Source: Verrucomicrobiota bacterium
GTDB lineage: Bacteria > Verrucomicrobiota > Verrucomicrobiia > Limisphaerales > UBA1096
Direction of reading: 5' to 3'
Assembly: GCA_003972865.1 (NCBI GenBank)
Contig: QOAX01000115.1
Location: 1 to 12,576 of the forward strand
DNA: 12,576 bases
Both the position numbers and the translations under genes were made by a program. Numbering within the stretch: position 1 is the first letter of the stretch; the number at the start of each line of letters is the position of its first letter. Shown in pieces: positions 1 through 7,384 of the stretch. The notes below the pieces were generated by a model. The model was not told the origin of the DNA, did not search any database, and saw nothing but the letters and a program-made list of their open reading frames with translations.

Positions 1-2409
1 GAGACACTGCAACTCGCCAACTCCGGTGAGATCACCATGGGGAACAAGCAGGCATCCATCTACATTGAAAAAGTGAACACAACCTCCGGTCTGTTTTTCA
101 GCTCCGCCTTTAACCTGACCGACACCGACAACTGGAACCCGAACAAAAAAGACTCTGTTTTCTGGGAAGCGGATGATAATCGCATCATCGACGAGGCCAG
201 GTTCGGCCACAGCGAGGAGGGCGGCCCGGACATCGTGATCAGGAAAAGCGGCAGCTACCTGCTCGTATACAACGACGTCCTGGAAGGGGGTTCAGTCCGT
301 GCCAACCCACGGATCACGGTGGAGGTCAACGGCAAGAAGGTGCCGGGCGCACAGTCCAAGGCCCACTACATCCGCAACGCCGGCGGCCATTCCGCCAGTT
401 CCGCTTCCCTGGTGTTCCTGCTGGAGAATTTGAAGGCCGATGACGTGGTGACCGTCAGCGCCGCCCAGGAGGGAGGCGGCGGGGAGGTTTACGCCCAGGA
501 AGACGCCCTGTTGACCCTGCAACACAGGGAAACGCTAACCCTGCCGGATGGGGACACATCCCCCCCGCGCATCATCGCCTTCCAGCAAATCCTCAGTTCT
601 CCAAGTGGACGGCCGGTGAACGGCTTTTCGCTGGTGATTCAGGACATGGGGCTGAAGCTCGATGACGCCTCCCTGAAAGCCTCCCTGGACGGCAGGGCCG
701 TGAAATTGAAAGTGTCCCGGGATGGCGACAAGATCAACATCTCATTCATGGAGAATAGAAACCAGAAGACCGGGCACATTTGGTCGCAGGCGGACATCTA
801 CTTCTCCGACACCGGCAGCAACAGCCATGAGAAGGTTTTCTTCGGCAAGGCGCCGCCCACCCCTCCCCCGTTTGATGAAACCAAGACACAACTCGCCCTG
901 CCCCTGCCCGAGCCCCCGGTGATCGACGGGGTCATCGACTTGGATGGCGGGGAATCGTGGATCTGGGCCGGCGGCGGACCCGGGGAATCGTGGCGCGCGG
1001 AATTCGACGAGAGCATGACTGACGGCATCCGGGGGGGCGCCATCGGGGACAAGGGGGCGCCACCCAGAGACAAGCAGGACCTGGGCATCCGAATGTTCGC
1101 GGGCTACGACGCGGACAACTTTTACATCGGTGTCAAGGTGCAGGATGACAACTTTTTCAGCGACAGCGCCGATGAGGAATCCAAAAATGGAAACACTTGG
1201 CATGATGACGCCGTGGAAATATTCATCGATGGGGACAACAGCAACTTAGACACACGGGACACCAGCGGGAACAACCCCAAGGTCGTGGGCACCGGCGGCC
1301 AGTACGTCATCACGGTGAACAACGCCTATCGCGAACAGGAGGCCGGCAACCCGGGGTACGGCGAGGATGAGGCGTGGTACGCCCTGGTTACCACTGGAGA
1401 CGGTGGTTACGATGCTGAATTTCGCATTTCCATGGACACCATCGGCAATCCCAATCCCGGGGAGGTCATTGGGTTTACCGTCGGCGTCAACGACGACAAT
1501 GATGGCGGCGTCCGGGAACGCCAAATCCTCTGGGTTGGCATTCCGCACACCGAGGCCACCTATGGCAACCTGCTCCTTGAAGGCAAAACCTACACAGCGC
1601 CCAAAAAAGCCGCCCCGGTAATTGATGGCGTGATCCACACTGCCGAGTATGCGGGTGCTGAAAGAACCTACGTCAACCCTCACAACGGGATTTACGACAT
1701 CACCGTGGGCGACGACTCGTGGGACTCGAGCGACCAAAGTTTCTTCGCCTGGGTGACCCATGATTACGAGGCCGTCTATGTCGCGGTCGATGTCACGGAT
1801 CCCAACGTGGTCACCGACTCCGCCGACGCCGGGACCGAGGACGGTCAGACCTGGCAGGATGACAGCGTGGAAATCTTTTTCGACGCGGACGACAGCAATG
1901 ACGCGGGGCGAGGAACCAAGGGGTTTGAAGGCCAATACGTTTTGAGCGCCAACGGCGCCTGGCGCGACAACGAGGCCAACAATCCCAAGTTCGGGAAGGC
2001 CGGGGATTGGTTTGCCGCCACCCAGCGGACCGGCAAGGGCTACCAAGTCGAATTCAAGATCAAGAAGTCCGCCCTGTCGAATCCCGCGGACGGCGCCAGC
2101 CTGGGCTTCAACATCGCCATCAACGACGACGACGGGGAAAACGGCTCGCGCAAGTCACAACTCAACTGGAGCGGCCGGCCTCATTCGGAGTTCACCTATG
2201 GCCGGCTGATCCTGGAGGAGGGTGAGGGCGGCGGGCCGCCGCCCGCGATCAGCGCCAGGCTCAATGACAACGGCACCGTGACGGTGACCTTCGATGGCAA
2301 ACTGCAGACCGCGCCGGCTGTCAACGGCCCGTGGCAGGACGTGAACGCCGCAAGCCCGCTGACGATCTCCGCCGAGCAGGCGCAACAGTACGGCCGCGCG
2401 GTGAGATAG
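1..2409 (+). CDS. Large secreted-type beta-sandwich protein with two CBM9-like modules (5' partial)
   Basis: The reading frame is open through the left edge: twelve codons (ETLQLANSGEIT) precede the first ATG at 37, and the residues after that ATG continue a domain, so the true start is probably outside the window. Numbering from that ATG, residues about 1-165 look like a C1q/TNF-type jelly roll (SGSYLLVYND, a VNG turn, HYIRNAGGHSASSASL). Residues 170-275 are an unassigned, probably beta-rich linker. Residues 288-518 and 524-730 are two homologous CBM9-like modules, each starting PVIDGVI and sharing TWxDDxVEIFxDxDxSN, GQYV, a VND/IND acidic motif and PHxExTYGxLxLE. Residues 735-790 match the short tail FDGKLQTAPAVNGPWQDV typical of verrucomicrobial exported proteins. 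CBM9 domains bind sugar ends or act as membrane-linked reductase-like modules; no catalytic domain is visible here, so a role in binding extracellular polysaccharide is inferred. The signal peptide is not visible because the 5' end is missing. Confidence 0.8.
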   Translation, partial: ETLQLANSGEITMGNKQASIYIEKVNTTSGLFFSSAFNLTDTDNWNPNKKDSVFWEADDNRIIDEARFGHSEEGGPDIVIRKSGSYLLVYNDVLEGGSVRANPRITVEVNGKKVPGAQSKAHYIRNAGGHSASSASLVFLLENLKADDVVTVSAAQEGGGGEVYAQEDALLTLQHRETLTLPDGDTSPPRIIAFQQILSSPSGRPVNGFSLVIQDMGLKLDDASLKASLDGRAVKLKVSRDGDKINISFMENRNQKTGHIWSQADIYFSDTGSNSHEKVFFGKAPPTPPPFDETKTQLALPLPEPPVIDGVIDLDGGESWIWAGGGPGESWRAEFDESMTDGIRGGAIGDKGAPPRDKQDLGIRMFAGYDADNFYIGVKVQDDNFFSDSADEESKNGNTWHDDAVEIFIDGDNSNLDTRDTSGNNPKVVGTGGQYVITVNNAYREQEAGNPGYGEDEAWYALVTTGDGGYDAEFRISMDTIGNPNPGEVIGFTVGVNDDNDGGVRERQILWVGIPHTEATYGNLLLEGKTYTAPKKAAPVIDGVIHTAEYAGAERTYVNPHNGIYDITVGDDSWDSSDQSFFAWVTHDYEAVYVAVDVTDPNVVTDSADAGTEDGQTWQDDSVEIFFDADDSNDAGRGTKGFEGQYVLSANGAWRDNEANNPKFGKAGDWFAATQRTGKGYQVEFKIKKSALSNPADGASLGFNIAINDDDGENGSRKSQLNWSGRPHSEFTYGRLILEEGEGGGPPPAISARLNDNGTVTVTFDGKLQTAPAVNGPWQDVNAASPLTISAEQAQQYGRAVR

Positions 2410-2437
2410 GCTTCATACCACCAACCAACCCAACCCG

Positions 2438-2468
2438 AAGGGCCCGGCCTCGGCCGGGCCCTTTCTTT
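2438..2468 (+). terminator. Rho-independent terminator after the CBM9 protein gene
   Basis: A perfect 12-bp stem, AAGGGCCCGGCC (2438-2449) paired with GGCCGGGCCCTT (2452-2463), has a minimal loop and is followed by the T-rich run TTTCTTT (2462-2468). It begins 28 nt after the stop codon and separates the upstream gene from the phoU operon. The last T of the tract overlaps a TTGGCCAA palindrome (2467-2474). Confidence 0.93.
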
Positions 2469-2486
2469 GGCCAAGCACTGGCCAAG
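2467..2486. promoter_or_regulatory. Two TGGCCAAG direct repeats, 11 bp apart, upstream of phoU
   Basis: TGGCCAAG occurs at 2468-2475 and again at 2479-2486, a period of 11 bp, about one helical turn. The first copy is part of the full palindrome TTGGCCAA (2467-2474). PhoB-family regulators are known to bind direct repeats of 11-bp period, and a PhoB-like gene lies in the operon just downstream, so an autoregulatory operator is possible. The core does not resemble the E. coli pho box, and the same octamer also occurs in coding sequence in this window, so the assignment is tentative. Confidence 0.3.
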
Positions 2487-2493
2487 TGGCTGC

Positions 2494-2518
2494 TTGAATC
2501 TTGAGACTTCAACCTCAA
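2494..2518. repeat. Interlocked short inverted repeats in the phoU leader
   Basis: TTGAA (2494-2498) pairs with TTCAA (2508-2512), and TTGAG (2501-2505) pairs with CTCAA (2514-2518). The two short hairpins overlap and exclude each other. They lie 20-44 nt before the phoU ATG. Stems of 5 bp are weak, and no known riboswitch or operator was recognised. Confidence 0.25.
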
Positions 2519-2537
2519 CACTCCCCTTGGCCCAGGC

Positions 2538-3191
2538 ATGGCGTTCGATCAACAGGCACTCGCTCAATACAAGGAAAAGCTCCTTATCATGGCCAGCCAC
2601 GCCGAGGGGGTGGTCACCCGGGCGGTGCGTGCCCACCTCGACCGCGACGAGCCCCTGGCCAGGCAGGCGCTCGAGACCGACGAGGTCATCGACCAGTTTG
2701 AAATCCAGATCGACCGTATCGCGCTTGGCCTGCTGGCACAAGCTCCGGGTGAGTTTGAACTGCGCCAGATCACCTGCGGCATGAAGATTGCCCGTGAACT
2801 CGAGCGCGTCGGCGATGAGGCCACCACCATCGCCCGAAGGGCAGTCGAGCTCATGGCCCTCCCTCCCCTTGCCACGCCGCTGGACATCGCCGAGATGACC
2901 TTCCTGGCCAACGCCATGCTCAAGGACGCGCTCGACGCCTTCGTCAGCGGCAACACCGTGCTCGCCCGGGAAGTGATCCCCCGCGACAGGCGGATCGATG
3001 AAATGAACAAAACCTATCAGGACGACCTGAACGGGTTGATGGAGGCGTCGCCGGAAAACATCCGGCGCTGCCGGCATCTGGCCGTCATCAGCAAGTGCCT
3101 CGAGCGGATCGCCGACCACGCGAAAAACGTCGCCGAGGACGCCGTCCTGCTGCACGAGGCCAAGGACATCCGCCACGCTGGCTCCGACTGA
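2538..3191 (+). CDS. phoU: Phosphate-signalling protein PhoU
   Basis: The 217-residue product has the usual PhoU length and all-helical composition. Both PhoU signature helices are visible: ELERVGDEATTIAR (about residues 87-100) and CLERIADHAKNVAED (about 187-201), the two metal-binding E/D-rich repeats of the two three-helix bundles. PhoU is cytoplasmic; in characterised bacteria it links the phosphate transporter to the PhoR kinase and keeps the Pho response off when phosphate is ample. Position as first gene before a PhoB/PhoR pair supports this. The ATG at 2538 is the only plausible start, since an in-frame TGA lies at 2502-2504 and no other start codon lies between; no clear Shine-Dalgarno sequence precedes it. 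No pst transporter genes are present beside it. Confidence 0.93.
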   Translation: MAFDQQALAQYKEKLLIMASHAEGVVTRAVRAHLDRDEPLARQALETDEVIDQFEIQIDRIALGLLAQAPGEFELRQITCGMKIARELERVGDEATTIARRAVELMALPPLATPLDIAEMTFLANAMLKDALDAFVSGNTVLAREVIPRDRRIDEMNKTYQDDLNGLMEASPENIRRCRHLAVISKCLERIADHAKNVAEDAVLLHEAKDIRHAGSD

Positions 3192-3197
3192 TTTTTT

Positions 3198-3899
3198 ATG
3201 CCCCGGAAAAACGACATCCGAATCCTGGTGGTGGATGACGAGCCGGACGTCCTCGAGTTGGTCGTTTTCCATCTCGAGAAGGAGGCCTACAAGGTCGCCG
3301 TGGCGGACACCGGCGACAAGGCCCTCAAGATGGCCCGCGAGAGCCTGCCCAGCCTGTTGATCCTCGACCTGATGCTGCCCGGCATCAACGGGCTCGAGAT
3401 TTGCCGGTTGCTCAGGTGCGACCCCCGGACACGCGACATCCCCATCCTCATGCTCACCGCCCGCGCCGCCGAGGAGGATCGTATCAAGGGCCTGGAGCTG
3501 GGGGCGCACGACTACGTGACCAAGCCGTTCAGCCCGCGCGAGCTGGTGCTGCGGGTCAAGAACCTCCTGCACCTCACCGGCGAAAGCCCAAACAGCGTCG
3601 AGCTCATCGAGGCCGGGCCGTTCAAGCTGGACACCGTCCGCCACCAGGCCACGGTCGATGGCCAGGCGCTGAACATCACCGCCACCGAGTTCAGGCTGCT
3701 CTCCCTGTTGGCCAGCCGCCCCGGCGAGGTGCAGCCGCGCGAGACCCTGCTGCGCGATGTCTGGGGCTATGAACCGACGCTCGACACCCGCACAGTGGAC
3801 ACGACCATGCAACGCCTGCGCTCCAAGCTTGGCCAGGCGGCCGACTGCGTGCAGACCGTGCGCGGGGTCGGCTATCGCCTGATCGGGACGAAGGAATGA
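3198..3899 (+). CDS. phoB: PhoB/OmpR-family response regulator
   Basis: The 233-residue product has an N-terminal receiver domain (about residues 6-125) and a C-terminal winged-helix DNA-binding domain (about 140-230). Receiver residues are intact: the acidic pair D13-D14, phospho-acceptor D57 in LILDLMLPG, T87 in LMLTA, and K109 in the DYVTKPF motif. The output domain shows the OmpR-type pattern TATEFRLLSLLASRPG, RETLLRDVWGY, RTVDTTMQRLRSKL and the wing VRGVGYRL. It begins 6 nt after the phoU stop and overlaps the kinase gene by four bases, so the three are co-transcribed. The pairing with PhoU and a PAS-containing kinase argues that it is the PhoB of a phosphate-starvation system. The family is certain; the specific phosphate role is inferred from context. 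Confidence 0.92.
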   Translation: MPRKNDIRILVVDDEPDVLELVVFHLEKEAYKVAVADTGDKALKMARESLPSLLILDLMLPGINGLEICRLLRCDPRTRDIPILMLTARAAEEDRIKGLELGAHDYVTKPFSPRELVLRVKNLLHLTGESPNSVELIEAGPFKLDTVRHQATVDGQALNITATEFRLLSLLASRPGEVQPRETLLRDVWGYEPTLDTRTVDTTMQRLRSKLGQAADCVQTVRGVGYRLIGTKE

Positions 3900-5056
3900 C
3901 CGGCTGGAGCGTTGCCATCCTGCTTTTGCTGGGACTCATCGGGCTGCACCTTGGGTGGCGGCGGCGCTATCGGTCACTGGCGCTTGGCCAGGCGGCCAGC
4001 TTGACCAGTGCGCCGGGCATGACCGACTTGTTCGCCGACATGTCCGAGGGTGTGCTGATCACGAACCAAAAAGGCATCATCGAGTTTGCCAACCCGGCCT
4101 TCTGCAGGCTGTTCGAGTTGGCCGACGATCCAAAGGGCCAAACCGTCATGGAGGCCATCCGCATCCACCAGGCCAACGAGTTGGTCGAGCAGTTGAAGGA
4201 GGAGAACAGCGTCGTGCAGGGGGAGTTCATGCTGCCCGACCTCCATCAGCGTTTCCTGCAGGTCAACGGCGTGGCGATCCGCGAAAAACAGGGCCGCCAC
4301 CGCGGTGCCATTCTCGTGTTCCACGACCTCACCCGGCTCAAGCGGCTGGAGAATCTGCGGCAGGAATTCGTGGCCAATGTCAGCCACGAGTTGCGCACGC
4401 CCCTCTCCATCATCAAGGGCTACGTCGAGACGCTGCTCGACGCCGAGCCGGATGTCGGGTCGCTCTCCCACCGCTTCCTCAAGAAAATCGAGAACCATTC
4501 CGACCGGTTGACCTACCTGATCGAGGATATCCTGACGCTGTCACACCTCGAGACCGGCGACACCGGCCTCGACCAGCGCGAGGTGAACATTCACCAACTC
4601 GTCGAGGCCGTGCTGGATGGCCTGCGGGAGATGGCCGACAAAAAAAAGGTGCAACTGAAAAACAGCGTGCCGGAAAATCTCACCCTGTTTGCCGACAGCC
4701 AGCGTCTGTTTCAGGCGCTCAACAACCTGGTCGAAAACGGGATCAAGTACGGCGGGCAACGTGTCTGCGTTTCAGCCAGCCAGGCGGACGGCGAACTCGA
4801 CCTGTGCGTGGCCGACGACGGCCCCGGCATCCCGGCCGAGGTGTGTGATCGAATTTTTGAACGGTTCTTCCGCGTGGACAAGGCGCGCTCCCGCGAACTG
4901 GGCGGCACCGGCCTCGGCCTCTCCATCGTCAAGCACATCACCCAGCTCCACAGCGGCACCGCCCGTGTCGAGAGCGAGCTTGGCCAGGGCGCCCGTTTCC
5001 ACCTCACCTTCCCAATCCGTAACATGACCACCGGCATCCAGGCCGAAGCCACTTAG
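3896..5056 (+). CDS. phoR: PhoR-like sensor histidine kinase
   Basis: The 386-residue product is translationally coupled to the regulator gene by an ATGA overlap. One membrane segment (about residues 5-20) is followed by a basic WRRRYR stop, then a PAS domain (about 42-145), a HisKA dimerisation domain with phospho-acceptor H164 in NVSHELRTPLS, and an HATPase domain (about 265-380). The ATPase shows the N-box NNLVENGIKYG (N281), G1 box DDGPGIP (307-313), F-box ERFFRVDKAR and G2 box GGTGLGLSI (336 onward). There is no periplasmic sensor domain, as expected for PhoR kinases, which sense through PhoU and the transporter. It would phosphorylate the upstream PhoB-like regulator. Its stop codon overlaps that of the convergent transporter gene. 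WalK/VicK-like identity is an alternative, but PhoU adjacency favours PhoR. Confidence 0.9.
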   Translation: MTGWSVAILLLLGLIGLHLGWRRRYRSLALGQAASLTSAPGMTDLFADMSEGVLITNQKGIIEFANPAFCRLFELADDPKGQTVMEAIRIHQANELVEQLKEENSVVQGEFMLPDLHQRFLQVNGVAIREKQGRHRGAILVFHDLTRLKRLENLRQEFVANVSHELRTPLSIIKGYVETLLDAEPDVGSLSHRFLKKIENHSDRLTYLIEDILTLSHLETGDTGLDQREVNIHQLVEAVLDGLREMADKKKVQLKNSVPENLTLFADSQRLFQALNNLVENGIKYGGQRVCVSASQADGELDLCVADDGPGIPAEVCDRIFERFFRVDKARSRELGGTGLGLSIVKHITQLHSGTARVESELGQGARFHLTFPIRNMTTGIQAEAT

Positions 5057-6306
5057 CTCGGCATCAACAAGCCAGCCACGGTCGCGGTAAGATAGCAGGC
5101 AAGCAATCCACCCACCATCGCCCGCAGGCCGAGCTTGGCCAGGTCCGCCCGCCGCTCCGGCACCAGCGTGCTGATGCCGCCAATCTGGATCGCCACGCTG
5201 GCGAAGTTCGCAAAGCCGCACAGCGCATAGGTCGCAATCGCACTCGTTCGCGGGCTGAGCGCCCCCTCCCCTGCCATCATGTTCGAAAGGTCCAGGTAGG
5301 CGACGAATTCGTTGAACACCACCCGCTCACCGAGCACCGACCCCACCCGGACGCACTCCTCCGGCGGCACGCTCATCAGCCAGGCAAAGGGCACGTTCAG
5401 CCAGCCAACCACTTCCTGGATCGTGACGCTCCAGCCCATTGGAGAAATTACCCAGGCAAGAATGGCGTTGGCCAGATGCACCACGGCGATGAACGCGATT
5501 AGCATCGCGATGACATTGATCGAGAGCCGCATCCCGTCCGACGCCCCCTGGCACAGCGCATCGATGCTGTTGGTTGAGCGACTCTTGGGTAGGGCGCAAC
5601 GCTCGTCGGCCGTCTCGCTCGGGGCCGTTTCGGGAAACATCAGCTTGGCGATCACCAGGGTGCCCGGCGCGCTGAGGATGGAGGCTGTCAGCAGGTGGCC
5701 GGCGCTGATTCCCATCAGGGCATAAGCCGCCGCCACGCCACCGGCGATCGTCGCCATGCCGCCGACCATCAGCGCCATCAACTCGCTGGACGTCATCCCG
5801 CCCAGGTACGGCTTCACCACCAGAGGCGCCTCGGTCTGGCCCATGAAAACATTGGCCGCCGTGGCGAGTGTCTCGCTGCCGCTGGTGCGCATCGTCCGGC
5901 GCATCACCCACGCGATGCCGGTCACCACCCACGGCAACACGCGCCAGTGGTAGAGCAGCGACGACAAGGCCGAGACAAAGATGATCGTCGCCGGGATCAC
6001 AATGACAAAGATGACGCCCTTGCCCGGGCCAAACACGTTCTCCATGCTCTCCTTCTCGGCCAGCACGCCAAACACCAGCCTGGCCCCTTCCCCGGCGAAC
6101 TCGTTCAGCTTGGCGATGGCCACGTTGGCCGCCTCGAACAATCCTTGGCCAAGCGGCGTCCTGAAAACAACCAGGCCAATGATCAACTGTAGTCCCATGC
6201 CCCAGGCCACCACTCGCCACGGGATTTGGCGGCGGTTGGACGACATCACCCAGGCCAGGCCAAGGAACGAGACAATCCCCAACAAACTGATCAGTTTGAG
6301 TGTCAC
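5053..6306 (-). CDS. CNT-family concentrative nucleoside transporter (NupC-like)
   Basis: The 417-residue product is very hydrophobic and matches the concentrative nucleoside transporter family in length and motif order: an N-terminal helix domain, a gate domain and the C-terminal core. Substrate-site motifs known from the Vibrio CNT structure are present: GQTE (residues 156-159), NEFVAY (N332-E333) and CGFANFAS (N367, S370). Typical segments PLVVKPYLGGMTSSE, SAPGTLVIAK and GASDGMRL are also seen. It imports nucleosides across the inner membrane with sodium or protons. Translation appears to start at a GTG (6304-6306): no other start lies between it and an in-frame stop at 6322-6324. No strong ribosome site is visible. 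It is convergent with the phoR-like gene and divergent from a pseudopilin gene. The exact substrate cannot be told from the sequence. Confidence 0.93.
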   Translation of the reverse strand: MTLKLISLLGIVSFLGLAWVMSSNRRQIPWRVVAWGMGLQLIIGLVVFRTPLGQGLFEAANVAIAKLNEFAGEGARLVFGVLAEKESMENVFGPGKGVIFVIVIPATIIFVSALSSLLYHWRVLPWVVTGIAWVMRRTMRTSGSETLATAANVFMGQTEAPLVVKPYLGGMTSSELMALMVGGMATIAGGVAAAYALMGISAGHLLTASILSAPGTLVIAKLMFPETAPSETADERCALPKSRSTNSIDALCQGASDGMRLSINVIAMLIAFIAVVHLANAILAWVISPMGWSVTIQEVVGWLNVPFAWLMSVPPEECVRVGSVLGERVVFNEFVAYLDLSNMMAGEGALSPRTSAIATYALCGFANFASVAIQIGGISTLVPERRADLAKLGLRAMVGGLLACYLTATVAGLLMPS

Positions 6307-6448
6307 AGTAACGGCGGGAAGCTAGTGAGCCGCTTGGCCAAGCACAAGCCCACCAGCCTGCCCGGGGGTGAAATGATTATAACTTGGCCAACCGGATGCA
6401 TGCGTGTACGGTTTTGTCTCCCCTGGGTATGACCTTGAATGGAAGCCC
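6307..6448. promoter_or_regulatory. Divergent intergenic region with two TTGGCCAA palindromes
   Basis: This gap lies between the transporter gene (-) and the pseudopilin gene (+). On the minus strand there is a perfect TATAAT (plus-strand ATTATA, 6376-6381) that could be the -10 box of the transporter, though no good -35 is seen at 16-18 bp. A CTTGGCCAAG palindrome lies at 6333-6342 and a CTTGGCCAAC copy at 6383-6392; their centres are 50 bp apart. The second abuts the -10 box and the first would fall in the leader, an operator-like arrangement. On the plus strand TATAAC (6378-6383) is a weak candidate -10 for the pseudopilin. Confidence 0.4.
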
Positions 6449-7294
<846 letters not shown>

Positions 7295-7309
7295 AAAGGC
7301 GCTGGAGAC

Positions 7310-7363
7310 TGGATGCCCTTGGATGCCATCAATCTTTTCAATTGAAATCCCAATTTCTAGAAT
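7310..7363 (+). promoter_or_regulatory. Probable promoter and operator region of the PSD1-DUF1501 operon
   Basis: A -35-like TTTTCA (7335-7340), 17-bp spacer and -10-like TAGAAT (7358-7363, 5/6 matches) lie in an AT-rich stretch 22 nt before the ATG at 7385. A perfect 12-bp palindrome TTTCAATTGAAA (7336-7347) overlaps the -35. Just upstream, TGGATGCC is repeated directly at 7310-7317 and 7320-7327, a 10-bp period. The layout resembles an activator site above a repressible promoter, but this is inference from position only. Confidence 0.4.
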
Positions 7364-7384
7364 TTAATTTGCTTCCCTTAAAAG

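Noticed and set aside
1246..2046. A 266-codon minus-strand frame opposite the CBM9 modules
   Set aside because: It is a shadow of the CBM9 coding sequence, with Gly/Val-rich composition and no motifs.
2196..3812. A 538-codon open frame on the minus strand opposite phoU and phoB
   Set aside because: It lies wholly antisense to two genes with intact family motifs; its translation is low-complexity, rich in His, Gly, Val and Gln, with no recognisable domain. High-GC codon bias keeps this frame open.
5042..5062. Small hairpin GCCGA...TCGGC at the convergent stops as a bidirectional terminator
   Set aside because: The stem is only 5 bp, with an 11-base loop and no T-run on either strand.
5312..6325. 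Several plus-strand frames and a second minus-strand frame (5327-6220) over the nucleoside transporter
   Set aside because: The transporter frame carries all family motifs; the others have His/Arg-rich composition typical of out-of-frame translation.
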